Of a stretch of 64,000 nt of DNA, positions 27,723 to 36,656 are shown one piece after another (position 1 is the first letter of the stretch; each line of letters starts with the position of its first letter). The stretch comes from an uncultured Pelagimonas sp. (lineage in GTDB: Bacteria > Pseudomonadota > Alphaproteobacteria > Rhodobacterales > Rhodobacteraceae). The position numbers were made by a program, and so were the translations under genes. The notes under the pieces are model-generated. The model was not told where the DNA came from. It did not search any database and saw only the letters and a program-made list of their open reading frames with translations. The stretch covers positions 1 to 64,000 of the forward strand of contig CANMIH010000016.1 in NCBI GenBank assembly GCA_947497905.1, read 5' to 3'.

Positions 27723-28276
27723 ACAGCCTCAGAATGGCACGGTTGCGCCATGTCATTTTTCACAGACCGCAAGGTTGAAATGTGCCGGGTGCCTAAGGGG
27801 CACTCGGGCGCGCTTGCGGATTGCTGAATGGTTAACAGGTGGCGAACTTGGTTAACAAAGCTCTAGCGGTCTAGATGCAAAATTCTTGCTTCGCCAAGCC
27901 ATTTGCTCTGATTTTGTGAGGCCCTAGGCCGTGATGAAAAGGCATGTCCGATGCAAGTTTTGCACTGGTCACAAAGCGTTAACGAAAGCGTTACAAAAAC
28001 TCCAATCAAACCAATGGTTTGGCAAGATGTCAGGGAATTACCCCGTTTTTTCAGAGGTTTGAGAGTCTGCCTAAAAAATAGGCAGTTTGCAAAATTGGTA
28101 ATAAAATAAGGGAAATTGGCACATCCGGGGATTTTGCCTACAGACTTATCCACAGAAACGGTGGATGTAATCGCACTTGCCTTGGCAATCTGGCTATTGC
28201 AGCAGAGGTCAAGGAATCAGAAGTTAATTCTTGAGCAACCAAACAGCTGGGTTTGCACAGATCAGGAGCACCACAT
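27723..28276. promoter_or_regulatory. 554-bp AT-rich gap with DnaA box and CtrA-like half-sites
   Basis: No plausible gene. Contains a perfect DnaA box TTATCCACA at 28146-28154 and a one-mismatch copy TTTTTCACA at 27756-27764. CtrA-like half-sites: ATGGTTAA at 27828-27835 and TTGGTTAA at 27848-27855 (reverse complements of TTAACCAT and TTAACCAA), and a near-dyad TTAACGAAAGCGTTAC at 27979-27994. An inverted repeat TGCAA-GTT-TTGCA is at 27952-27964. AT-rich between about 28060 and 28130. It carries the uvrC promoter; whether it does more is unknown. Confidence 0.6.
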
Positions 28277-30121
28277 ATGACGACGGGCCATGAGGTCATC
28301 CAATCCTATCTCAAGACCTTGGACAGCAGTCCGGGGGTCTACCGTATGTTGGATGAGCAATCGCGCGTGCTCTATGTTGGGAAGGCGCGGAACCTCAAGG
28401 CACGGGTCAGCAATTACAGCCGCCCTACAGGGCATTCGGGGCGCATTGCCCGGATGATCTCAGAAACCCATTCGATGATGTTTCTCACAACCCGGACGGA
28501 AACTGAGGCGTTGTTGCTGGAACAAAACCTGATCAAACAGCTCAAGCCTAAGTTTAACGTGCTGCTGCGGGACGATAAGAGTTTTCCCAATATCATTGTG
28601 ACCGGAAACCACGCTTTTCCGCAGATCAAAAAACACCGCGGCGCCAAGACGGAGAAGGGGAGCTACTATGGTCCCTTTGCCAGCGCAGGTGCGGTGAACC
28701 GGACGCTGAACCAGTTGCAACGGGTGTTCTTGCTCCGCAATTGCACCGATACGCAATTTGAAGGACGCACACGGGCCTGTCTGCTTCACCAGATCAAACG
28801 CTGTTCGGCGCCCTGTGTTGATAAGATCTCGGCCGAAGAATACGCCGCCAGCGTGAAAGATGCCGAGCGGTTCCTGTCCGGCCGTTCGACACAGGTTCAA
28901 GAAACGCTAGCGGGTCAGATGCAAGAGGCCTCTGACGCGATGGAGTTTGAGCGGGCGGCCGCACTACGGGACCGCATCAAAGCATTGACGCAGGTGCAGA
29001 CTGTACAGGGGATCAATCCACGCACCGTGACGGAAGCGGATGTGATTGCCTTGCATATGGATGGGGGACAGGCCTGCGTGCAGGTGTTCTTTATCCGCGC
29101 CAATCAAAACTGGGGTAACAAAGATTTTTACCCGCGCGTGGGGGCGGATGTAGAGGCCGCTGAGGTCCTAGAAGCCTTTCTGGGGCAGTTCTACGATAAG
29201 AAGGAACCCGCGCGTCTTTTGTTGTTGTCACATGAGATTGAAAACGACGATCTCATGAGTGCGGCGTTGTCCGAGAAACTGGGGCGCAAAGTCGAGTTGA
29301 CTGTGCCGCAGCGAGGCGAGAAAGCGGAGCTGATTGAAGGGGCCGCGCGCAACGCCCGCGAGAGCCTTGCCCGGAAGATGTCTGAAAGCGCGACGCAGGC
29401 CAAACTTCTGAAAGGGGTGGCCGAGGCTTTTGCGTTGGATGCCCCTCCGCAGCGGATCGAGGTCTATGACAACAGCCACATTCAGGGCACCAATGCGGTG
29501 GGGGGCATGATCGCCGCCGGGCCGGATGGGTTCATGAAGAACCAATACCGCAAGTACAACATCAAAGGCGATGATCTCACACCCGGTGATGACTTTGGCA
29601 TGATGAAAGAGGTGCTGACCCGCCGCTTCACTCGGTTGCTCAAAGAAGATCCGGATCGTGACAAAGGCCTGTGGCCGGATCTTCTGTTGATTGATGGGGG
29701 GGCAGGTCAGGTGAGCGCCGTACATGAGATCATGGTCGAATTTGGTGTCGAAGACGTTCCGATGGTGGGCGTTGCCAAAGGGGTAGACCGCGATCACGGC
29801 AAAGAAGAGTTTCATCGGATCGGCGGGCGTCCGTTTGCGCTGCGCCACAACGATCCCGTATTGTACTTTATCCAGCGCCTGCGAGATGAGGCCCACCGAT
29901 TTGCCATTGGGACGCATCGCGCCAAACGGGCAAAATCAGCGATGGCCAATCCATTGGATGAGATCGCCGGTGTTGGGGCCGCACGTAAGCGGGCGCTACT
30001 GGCCCATTTCGGATCGGCGAAGGCGGTCAGCCGGGCAAATCTGGCGGATCTGAAGGCGGTGGATGGGGTCAGTGGTGCGCTGGCAGAAAAGATCTATGCG
30101 TTCTTCCATGAGGCTGGCTAA
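28277..30121 (+). CDS. uvrC: Excinuclease ABC subunit C
   Basis: 614 residues. The nuclease that makes both incisions in nucleotide excision repair with UvrB. GIY-YIG-type N-terminal domain ([25 protein letters not shown]), UVR domain ([23 protein letters not shown]) near 210, RNase H-like C-terminal nuclease with [16 protein letters not shown], and a terminal helix-hairpin-helix region. ATG 28277 follows AGGAG at 8 nt. Neither pgsA nor a moa gene follows, although these often do in related genomes. Confidence 0.97.
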   Translation: MTTGHEVIQSYLKTLDSSPGVYRMLDEQSRVLYVGKARNLKARVSNYSRPTGHSGRIARMISETHSMMFLTTRTETEALLLEQNLIKQLKPKFNVLLRDDKSFPNIIVTGNHAFPQIKKHRGAKTEKGSYYGPFASAGAVNRTLNQLQRVFLLRNCTDTQFEGRTRACLLHQIKRCSAPCVDKISAEEYAASVKDAERFLSGRSTQVQETLAGQMQEASDAMEFERAAALRDRIKALTQVQTVQGINPRTVTEADVIALHMDGGQACVQVFFIRANQNWGNKDFYPRVGADVEAAEVLEAFLGQFYDKKEPARLLLLSHEIENDDLMSAALSEKLGRKVELTVPQRGEKAELIEGAARNARESLARKMSESATQAKLLKGVAEAFALDAPPQRIEVYDNSHIQGTNAVGGMIAAGPDGFMKNQYRKYNIKGDDLTPGDDFGMMKEVLTRRFTRLLKEDPDRDKGLWPDLLLIDGGAGQVSAVHEIMVEFGVEDVPMVGVAKGVDRDHGKEEFHRIGGRPFALRHNDPVLYFIQRLRDEAHRFAIGTHRAKRAKSAMANPLDEIAGVGAARKRALLAHFGSAKAVSRANLADLKAVDGVSGALAEKIYAFFHEAG

Positions 30122-30133
30122 CGGCAGTTAGAA

Positions 30134-30153
30134 GGTGCGCCTTGCGGCGCACC
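30134..30153. terminator. Stem-loop after uvrC
   Basis: Perfect 8-bp stem GGTGCGCC / GGCGCACC with a TTGC loop, 12 nt after the uvrC stop, and a second small hairpin GGGCC-TTT-GGCCC at about 30169-30181. No T run follows, so it may be a processing or Rho-linked end rather than an intrinsic terminator. Confidence 0.5.
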
Positions 30154-30221
30154 GGATACCTCAGGCCGGGCCTTTGGCCCAACCTTCGCGATGGGCGCTC
30201 GGGGCCACTGGTGCACGCCTG

Positions 30222-30656
30222 TCAGACGTTTGACAGGCCGGTGAGGATGTGACGGATGTTTTCAGGCATCGGCAGGGGTTGATGGTCGTGTGACACGTGC
30301 ACCTGTACAAAGAAACCTTCGGCAGCAGCGGTTTGCGCGTCATTGGCAAACATGGCGAGCTCAAATCTGCAGGAGCTGTTGCCAAGATGACCAAGGCGCA
30401 ATCCCACATCTATGGCATCGGGAAAGCCGACTTCTGCGTGGTAACGGCACCCGCTTTCCACCATCAGAAAACGAGGGCCGGTTGGCGAGATGACATCAAG
30501 ACCCTGCGCCAGCTGCCATTGAGTCAACACCGTGTCAAAGATGCTGAGGTAGGTCGCATTGTTCATATGGCCATAGGCATCATTGTCCTGCCACCGCGGG
30601 GTAACAGATGTGAAGCCGGTATAGGCGCTCCGCAGACCCGGCGCGGGGCGAGGCAT
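30222..30656 (-). CDS. Acyl-CoA thioesterase (hotdog, 4HBT-like)
   Basis: 144 residues of a single hotdog fold. The catalytic segment WQDNDAYGHMNNATYLSIFD holds the conserved Asp of the YbgC/4-hydroxybenzoyl-CoA thioesterase group. Hydrolyses short- or medium-chain acyl-CoA; the substrate is unknown. The start codon shares one base with the stop of the TIGR02186 gene, and it is the last gene of a three-gene minus-strand operon with the TauE/SafE transporter. Confidence 0.88.
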   Translation of the reverse strand: MPRPAPGLRSAYTGFTSVTPRWQDNDAYGHMNNATYLSIFDTVLTQWQLAQGLDVISPTGPRFLMVESGCRYHAEVGFPDAIDVGLRLGHLGNSSCRFELAMFANDAQTAAAEGFFVQVHVSHDHQPLPMPENIRHILTGLSNV

Positions 30657-31414
30657 CAGTTGGACCGGATTGCGCGGAAGGCCGCAGAGGCGCCCCAGCC
30701 GGAAGCAATGGCAATGGCAATCGACATGAGGCCATAGATGAGTGGCTGTTGGCGAGATAGATTGAACAACCAGCGCTCGAGACCGACCTTGCGCACGTCA
30801 ATTTCTGTTTCGTGAACAGAGACGACTTCCCCACCCCGTGTCAGAAAAATCCGCGTGGGATAGGCGCCTTCGGTGAGGTTCGCAGGCATGGTCAGCGATG
30901 TGCTGAAGAGGGTCTGTTCGCTCAGTTTCACCGCCCCGAGATTCAATTGATAAGACTGTTCGCTTTCGCGAATTCGGATCACAGCGTCGGTAAAGGCTTC
31001 GCTATCCAGAACCGTATCAGGCGCGCCGACCGAGCGGATGGCGCGGGGGATCGACACCTTGTGGCGCAGATCTTCGGTGTCGGTGAGAACCTGTTTCCAA
31101 GGTGCACTTGTTGCGACGGCGTAAAAGGAAGGGGCTGCGTCAACCTCAACCGCATCTGTATTCACCCAGATACCAAACCGGCGATCTTTGCGGCGTACCA
31201 TAACCGGCGCGCTTGGGCCTGCGACCGTGACAATCACCTGCAGCGGGTCGTCACTGATTGCGGTTTCACGTTTGACGGCGCCAAAGATCAGGATCTCGGA
31301 ACCATCGAAATTGGTGGTGATACTGACTTCATCACGTGAGAGACCCAGAACAACCTCTTCGGCATGGAGAGGCAAAGCGAGCAGGAGAAGAGGAAGCAGC
31401 CAGCGCATCATCAA
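30656..31414 (-). CDS. TIGR02186 family membrane-anchored periplasmic protein
   Basis: 252 residues: signal peptide (MRWLLPLLLLALPLHA), a ~195-residue beta-rich periplasmic domain, and one C-terminal membrane segment (QPLIYGLMSIAIAIASGWGASAAF). It matches the alphaproteobacterial TIGR02186 group, of unknown function. Members are regularly encoded directly after a TauE/SafE transporter, as here, where the ATG overlaps the transporter stop (ATGA at 31411-31414). A partner role in anion export is likely but unproven. Confidence 0.88.
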   Translation of the reverse strand: MMMRWLLPLLLLALPLHAEEVVLGLSRDEVSITTNFDGSEILIFGAVKRETAISDDPLQVIVTVAGPSAPVMVRRKDRRFGIWVNTDAVEVDAAPSFYAVATSAPWKQVLTDTEDLRHKVSIPRAIRSVGAPDTVLDSEAFTDAVIRIRESEQSYQLNLGAVKLSEQTLFSTSLTMPANLTEGAYPTRIFLTRGGEVVSVHETEIDVRKVGLERWLFNLSRQQPLIYGLMSIAIAIASGWGASAAFRAIRSN

Positions 31415-32325
31415 TGTCCTCCTGCCGCGCCAAGTGTGAACAGCTCGGACGGCATGACCAGAAGATCAAAGGCAAGTTTGCCGCAGACCAGAAGCACCAT
31501 GCCCGCGAGCAAAATGCGCAGCTGTTCCGCGCGCAGGCGGGCGCCAATCACTGTTCCGATCTGAGCGCCAATGACACCCCCCACCAGCAGAAGCACAGCA
31601 AGAACAACGTCCACCGTGAAGTTGGTGGTTGCATGCAGCATGGTGGTGAAGGCCGTGACCAGAATGATTTGGAACAGCGAGGTTCCAACCACAACTTTGG
31701 TCGGCATCCCAAGGAGATAGATCATAGCGGGTACCATGATAAAGCCCCCGCCAACGCCCATGATAGCCGCCAGAATGCCAACGGCGATGCCAACCAGAAT
31801 TGGGGGTATAACCGAAATATACAGGCCCGAGGTGCGGAACCGCACTTTGAAGGGCAGGCCGTGAATCCAGTTGTGCTTCTTGCGTTTGGGCGCGACGCCG
31901 GATTTCGACTTGCGCAGGGCATTCAGGCTCTCGACAAACATCAGAGACCCGATGATGCCAAGGAACACTACGTAGCACAGTTTGACCAGAAGATCGACCT
32001 GACCAAGGCTTTTGAGGTAGTTGAAGATGAACACCCCAAGGCCGGCACCGATCAGCCCCCCGATCTGCAAGACCACGCCCATTTTGATATCGACGGTTTT
32101 TCGTCGGAGATGTGCCAATAGCCCAGAAAAGGACGAGGCAACAATCTGGTTCGCCTCGGTCGCAACCGCGACCGTGGGCGGAATGCCGATGAAAAACAGT
32201 AGGGGCGTCATAAGAAATCCGCCGCCTACGCCAAACATGCCCGATAACACGCCAACCATGCCGCCCAATCCGAGGAGGAGGAATGCGTTAACCGAGACTT
32301 CTGCGATGGGAAGGTAGACCTGCAT
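31411..32325 (-). CDS. TauE/SafE (TSUP) family transporter
   Basis: 304 residues with about eight membrane segments. Two homologous halves each carry the family motif: GMFGVGGGFLMTPLLFFIG and AIMGVGGGFIMVPAMIYLLG. The family exports sulfite, organosulfonates or other small anions. ATG 32325 is chosen for the GGA 6-7 nt upstream; in-frame TTG 32343 and ATG 32331 are alternatives. First gene of the operon with TIGR02186 and the thioesterase. Confidence 0.9.
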   Translation of the reverse strand: MQVYLPIAEVSVNAFLLLGLGGMVGVLSGMFGVGGGFLMTPLLFFIGIPPTVAVATEANQIVASSFSGLLAHLRRKTVDIKMGVVLQIGGLIGAGLGVFIFNYLKSLGQVDLLVKLCYVVFLGIIGSLMFVESLNALRKSKSGVAPKRKKHNWIHGLPFKVRFRTSGLYISVIPPILVGIAVGILAAIMGVGGGFIMVPAMIYLLGMPTKVVVGTSLFQIILVTAFTTMLHATTNFTVDVVLAVLLLVGGVIGAQIGTVIGARLRAEQLRILLAGMVLLVCGKLAFDLLVMPSELFTLGAAGGH

Positions 32326-32419
32326 ATACATTCCTAGACCCAAGCCGGTTTACAATGCAAGTGCAGCGAGCCGTTCTGAAGGCTGGATATATACATCCCC
32401 GCCATCTGGACAGCGGTTC

Positions 32420-32450
32420 AAAAAAAAGGCGGCCACACGGGACCGCCTTT
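32420..32450 (-). terminator. Terminator of the BMP-type ABC operon
   Basis: On the minus strand: AAAGGCGGTCCC, short loop, GGCCGCCTTTTTTTT. Strong stem with a run of eight T, 22 nt after the stop of the last permease gene. Confidence 0.9.
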
Positions 32451-32472
32451 GTGATCAGAGCTGAAAACGAGA

Positions 32473-33438
32473 TCAGCGTTCTTTGACGTAGGGCTCGCCA
32501 CCGGCACGCGGTGGAATGGCTTTGCCAACAAATCCTGCAAGGATCACCACGGTCAGAATGTAGGGCAGGGCGTCCATCACCTGAACTGGAACCGTGAAGG
32601 CCCCCAGATCGATATTCTGGAACCGCAGGGCAACGGCCTGTAGCAAACCGAAGAGCAGGCAGGTCATCAAGGCGTACCACGGGCGCCACTTGGCAAAGAT
32701 CAATGCGGCCAAGGCGATAAAGCCCCGCCCGGCGGTCATTTCCTTGCTGAAGAAAGGCTGCAACGAGGTGGCCAGATAGGCGCCTGCGATACCACACAGG
32801 ATGCCGCAGATCGCTACGGCGGTGAAACGCAGGCGGACAACCGATACACCAGCGGTATCAACGGCATCCGGGGCCTCACCCACGGCGCGTAGGCGCAGAC
32901 CAAAGCGGGTGCGATACAAGACCCACCATGTCAAAGGCACACAGGCAAGAGCGACATAAACGAGAATGGCGTGACCGGAAATGAGCTCGGCATAAATGGG
33001 ACCAATCACCGGTACGCCGGACAGTGTTTCAGCAAAGGGCAATGTGATTTCCCCAAACCGAGCCCCGTCTTCAAGCGTGGGGGTCTTGCCCCCCTGTTTG
33101 AACCAGGTTTGCGCTATGAGAACCGTGAGACCTGAGGCGAGGAAGTTGAGCGCCACACCCGAGATCAATTGGTTGCCGCGGAAGGTAATCGACGCCAGAC
33201 CGTGGATCGCTGATAGAGCCAGAGATGCGCCGATCCCGGCCACCAGACCCAGCCAGGCATTGCCGGTGAAAGCGGCAACAGCGGCCGAAAAGAACGCCGC
33301 GAAGAGCATTTTGCCCTCGAGACCAATGTCAAAAACACCTGCGCGTTCACTGAACAATCCAGCCAGACAGGCCAGCAGCAGAGGGGTCGACAGGCGGATG
33401 GTGCTGTCCAGCACCTGAAGGATGGTTGCGAGATCCAT
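32473..33438 (-). CDS. ABC transporter permease (nucleoside/BMP type), second subunit
   Basis: 321 residues with eight or more membrane segments. Resembles the YufQ/NupC-type permease of BMP-family (basic membrane protein) importers. Typical segments: LFSERAGVFDIGLEGKMLFAAF and GIAGAYLATSLQPFF. Together with the 364-residue permease it forms the heterodimeric channel. It starts 3 nt after the upstream permease stop, and is the last gene before a strong terminator. Confidence 0.92.
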   Translation of the reverse strand: MDLATILQVLDSTIRLSTPLLLACLAGLFSERAGVFDIGLEGKMLFAAFFSAAVAAFTGNAWLGLVAGIGASLALSAIHGLASITFRGNQLISGVALNFLASGLTVLIAQTWFKQGGKTPTLEDGARFGEITLPFAETLSGVPVIGPIYAELISGHAILVYVALACVPLTWWVLYRTRFGLRLRAVGEAPDAVDTAGVSVVRLRFTAVAICGILCGIAGAYLATSLQPFFSKEMTAGRGFIALAALIFAKWRPWYALMTCLLFGLLQAVALRFQNIDLGAFTVPVQVMDALPYILTVVILAGFVGKAIPPRAGGEPYVKER

Positions 33439-33441
33439 ATC

Positions 33442-34536
33442 TTACGCCCCCTTGCTGCGCAGCGACAGGAAAATGCTTTCCAGCGGCTTGCGTACCATGT
33501 TGTCCAAAGCACCGGTGAACAGGATCACTAGGGCCTGAATGACGGTGATCAACTCACGTGGGATATTGGTCCAGAGCGCGAGTTCAGCGCCCCCTTGATA
33601 GAGAAAGCCAAACAGCAGCGCCGCCAACAGAACTCCAACGGGATGTGAGCGCCCCATCAAAGCCACAGCGATGCCGATAAAGCCTGCGCCCTCTGTCGCG
33701 TTCAGAACAAGCCGTTCCGCTTCGCCCATGGTGGTGTTGAGCGCCATCAAACCAGCCAATCCACCCGAAATCAGCATGGCAACCACGGTGATTTTCACGG
33801 GTGAAATGCCTGCATAAAGCGCGCCGGTTTCGGAATGGCCAAAGGCACGGATTTCATAGCCCAGTCGCGTGCGCCAGATCAGAACCCAAACTGCGACACA
33901 GGCTAGCAGCGCGATGAAAAAGGTGATGTTGGCCGGTGATCCACGGAAAATCACGTTTTCTGCGGTGGAGAACATGTCTTGGAAGGTCGGAAGGTGGGTT
34001 GCCTCTGGGAACTTGGCCGTTGCGGGGTCCATCGCGCCTTTGGGGCGCAGCACGTTGACCAGCATATAGTTCAGCACCGCAGCCGCGATGAAGTTGAACA
34101 TGATGGTGGTGATCACGATGTGGCTGCCGCGTTTGGCCTGTAGATAGGCCGGAAGCCAGGCCCAGGCTGCGCCAAACAGGGCTGCCGCCCCGGTTGCACC
34201 AAGCAGGGCAAGTGACCAATGCGGCCAAGGAATAAACAGACAGGCCAAGGCCACGCCCAAACCACCGATCATCGCCTGACCTTCGCCACCGATGTTGAAC
34301 ATACGGGCGTGGAATGCGACCGAGACCGCAAGGCCGGTGAAGATAAAGTTGGTGGCGTAGTAGAGCGTATAGCCCCAGCCCGACGAGCGCATCAGAGCGC
34401 CATCAATCATCAACCAAAGCGCCTCGGTAGGGCTTTCACCAATGGCGAGAATTACCAAAGCTGACAGGATCGCTGCAAGCAGGATCGAAATCAGAGGAAC
34501 AAGGACCGCGTCGGCCCAGGCTGGCATCTTATCCAT
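33442..34536 (-). CDS. ABC transporter permease (nucleoside/BMP type), first subunit
   Basis: 364 residues with about ten membrane segments; the YufP/NupB-type permease. Characteristic segments: FNIGGEGQAMIGGLGVAL and NATEGAGFIGIAVALMGRSHPVGV. ATG 34536 has GGAGAAGG upstream and overlaps the end of the ATPase gene by eight bases; the longer in-frame start at 34554 is less likely. Works with the ATPase and the BMP protein to import nucleosides or related compounds. Confidence 0.92.
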   Translation of the reverse strand: MDKMPAWADAVLVPLISILLAAILSALVILAIGESPTEALWLMIDGALMRSSGWGYTLYYATNFIFTGLAVSVAFHARMFNIGGEGQAMIGGLGVALACLFIPWPHWSLALLGATGAAALFGAAWAWLPAYLQAKRGSHIVITTIMFNFIAAAVLNYMLVNVLRPKGAMDPATAKFPEATHLPTFQDMFSTAENVIFRGSPANITFFIALLACVAVWVLIWRTRLGYEIRAFGHSETGALYAGISPVKITVVAMLISGGLAGLMALNTTMGEAERLVLNATEGAGFIGIAVALMGRSHPVGVLLAALLFGFLYQGGAELALWTNIPRELITVIQALVILFTGALDNMVRKPLESIFLSLRSKGA

Positions 34537-36073
34537 GTGCCTTCTCCTGTCCATTTGTCATACCGGCCATCAACAGGCCCAGTTCGGTCTGGTCGGTTTC
34601 CGACGGCAGACGTTCACCCATGATCTGGCCATCAAACATCACCGCAATCCGGTCAGAGAGCGAAAAGATCTCGTCAAGCTCGACCGACACCAGAAGGATG
34701 GCTTTGCCCGCATCGCGCAGGGCAACAATCTGCTGGTGAATGAATTCGATGGCACCAATGTCGACACCGCGTGTGGGCTGACCAATCAACAGAACGTCGG
34801 GGTTCTGTTCGATCTCACGCGCCAGAACGATTTTCTGCTGGTTGCCACCTGAGAAATTCTTGGCCGCCAGATTGGGGTTGGGCGGACGCACATCAAAGCG
34901 TTCCATCTTGGCCGCCGCTTCGGCTTTGATTGCCGCATTGTCCATCAGGAAGCCGCTGCCGCTTTGGGCATCGCGATGATAGCCAAAGACGGTGTTTTCC
35001 CACGCGGTATAGGGCAGGATGAGTCCCTCGTGGTGGCGATCCTCTGGAACATGCGCAATACCACGTGCGCGACGCGAGCGCCCGTCGCTTTCTTTGCCAG
35101 TCAGATCGATGGGCGTACCGTTGACTCGGATGTCGCCAGTGGCATGGCAATAGCCACCCAGCACTTGCAGCAACTCGGTCTGGCCGTTGCCCGAAACCCC
35201 GGCAATGCCGACAATCTCACCAGCGCGGATATCGAGAGAGATCCCTTTCAGGCGTTCAACACCCTGGTCATCAACATGGCGCAGGTTTTCGATCTCGAGG
35301 ATCGGTTTGCCCGGTGTTGCAGGAACCTTATCAACCTGGAGAAGCACTTTACGGCCAACCATAAGTTCGGCCAGCTGTTCGGGGTTGGTTTCTGCGGTTT
35401 TGACCGTGGCGGTCATCTGACCGCGGCGCATTACGGAAACGGTGTCCGTGATCTCCATGATCTCGCGAAGCTTGTGCGTGATCAGGATGATTGTCTTTCC
35501 TTGCTCACGCAATCCTTCGAGGATGCGGAACAGGTGATCGGCCTCAGCCGGAGTGAGAACCCCGGTAGGCTCGTCGAGGATCAGAATATCAGCTTCGCGG
35601 TATAGTGCTTTGAGGATCTCAACCCGCTGTTGGTGACCTACCGACAGCTCTTCGATCAAAGCCTCGGGGTCAACCTGCAGCTCATATTCTTCCGCCAGAT
35701 GTTTGAGGACGCCTCGCGCCTTTGACAGGCTGGGTTGCAGCAACCCGCCATCTTCTGCGCCCAGGATCACATTCTCCAGAACCGAGAAGTTCTGCACCAG
35801 CTTGAAATGCTGGAACACCATGCCGATCCCGGCCGAAATGGCGGCCTGACTGTCGGGGATCTCGGTTTTGCGACCGTGAATCCAGATCTCGCCATCATCC
35901 GCTTTGTAAAAGCCGTAGAGGATCGACATCAGGGTCGATTTGCCAGCGCCGTTTTCACCAATGATGCCGTGGATTGTCCCCGGCATCACGCGGATCGAGA
36001 TGTCTTTGTTGGCCTGCACAGGACCGAAGGCTTTGGATATGCCTTTCAGTTCAATGGCGGGTGTATCTGTCAT
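34529..36073 (-). CDS. ABC transporter ATP-binding protein (nucleoside/BMP type)
   Basis: 514 residues with two fused ABC cassettes, as in YufO/NupA and sugar importers such as RbsA. First cassette: GENGAGKSTL, LSVGHQQRVEILKAL, LILDEPTGVLTP. Second: GVSGNGQTELL (degenerate Walker A) and FSGGNQQKIVLAREI. The degenerate second Walker A is normal for this subfamily. Energises the two permeases downstream. Substrate inferred as nucleoside from the family only. Confidence 0.94.
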   Translation of the reverse strand: MTDTPAIELKGISKAFGPVQANKDISIRVMPGTIHGIIGENGAGKSTLMSILYGFYKADDGEIWIHGRKTEIPDSQAAISAGIGMVFQHFKLVQNFSVLENVILGAEDGGLLQPSLSKARGVLKHLAEEYELQVDPEALIEELSVGHQQRVEILKALYREADILILDEPTGVLTPAEADHLFRILEGLREQGKTIILITHKLREIMEITDTVSVMRRGQMTATVKTAETNPEQLAELMVGRKVLLQVDKVPATPGKPILEIENLRHVDDQGVERLKGISLDIRAGEIVGIAGVSGNGQTELLQVLGGYCHATGDIRVNGTPIDLTGKESDGRSRRARGIAHVPEDRHHEGLILPYTAWENTVFGYHRDAQSGSGFLMDNAAIKAEAAAKMERFDVRPPNPNLAAKNFSGGNQQKIVLAREIEQNPDVLLIGQPTRGVDIGAIEFIHQQIVALRDAGKAILLVSVELDEIFSLSDRIAVMFDGQIMGERLPSETDQTELGLLMAGMTNGQEKAHG

Positions 36074-36099
36074 CTGTCTTCCTCTGATCTTCGGTCTTG

Positions 36100-36573
36100 T
36101 TATTCCGGATTGACCAACAGCCAGCCCGTCGACGCTTTGGTCACACAGGTGTTGGCGCTGATCTCAGGCAAGAGCTTGTAGGTCTTGGCCAGTTTGGCCT
36201 GTGCGGGACTGCAGCTGGGCAAAGATATCGACTGATATCCAAGCTTTTGCATGCATTGTGTAATCACGTCTTTGCGCAGGCCGTCATTGGCGTCATAGGT
36301 ATAGGTGTTTCCGCCGCGCACCTGACCGCCGGTCGTGGTGCACTGCATTTTGTTGTCGACAGTGTAGCAGGTGGTTTCAACCGGGGTGACATAGGTTGGG
36401 GTGACACCCACCTGTGTGTTCACCGGCACCGATTGGACAGCACGCACCCGGCAGTTGACCAAATCAGAGTCAATCTTGGCCTGACTGGTGCCTGCTTTAT
36501 ACCACAGGCTCACCGACCCACAGGCGCTTAGCACCAGACAGCTTGCAATCAGAATACTGCTTAGACGGACCAT
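36100..36573 (-). CDS. Cys-rich lipoprotein inside the BMP-type ABC operon
   Basis: 157 residues. Lipoprotein signal with lipobox LSAC (Cys18) after MVRLSSILIASCLV. The mature part has six further Cys and the segment KMQCTTTGGQVRGGNTYTYD, probably disulfide-bonded in the periplasm. It sits between the binding-protein gene and the ATPase gene, all on the minus strand, with 26 nt to the ATPase start. I do not recognise the family; it may have joined the operon by insertion or may assist uptake at the cell envelope. Confidence 0.78.
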   Translation of the reverse strand: MVRLSSILIASCLVLSACGSVSLWYKAGTSQAKIDSDLVNCRVRAVQSVPVNTQVGVTPTYVTPVETTCYTVDNKMQCTTTGGQVRGGNTYTYDANDGLRKDVITQCMQKLGYQSISLPSCSPAQAKLAKTYKLLPEISANTCVTKASTGWLLVNPE

Positions 36574-36593
36574 TTTTCCTATCCCTTAAAGTA

Positions 36594-36624
36594 ACATATC
36601 CGCCGCGAGATGCAGCGGATATGT
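36594..36624 (-). other. 10-bp perfect stem-loop after the BMP gene
   Basis: ACATATCCGC / GCGGATATGT, 11-nt loop, no T run. It lies 33 nt after the binding-protein stop and before the next gene's ribosome-binding site. Position and shape suit an mRNA-stabilising or partial-termination element that keeps binding-protein transcript levels above those of the rest of the operon. Confidence 0.65.
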
Positions 36625-36656
36625 CCCGGTTATGCAATAACCGTAAGGTTTTGGGC

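Noticed and set aside
27723-28276. Considered as a chromosomal replication origin
   Set aside because: Only one perfect DnaA box and no dnaA, hemE or parAB nearby; kept as a regulatory region of interest.
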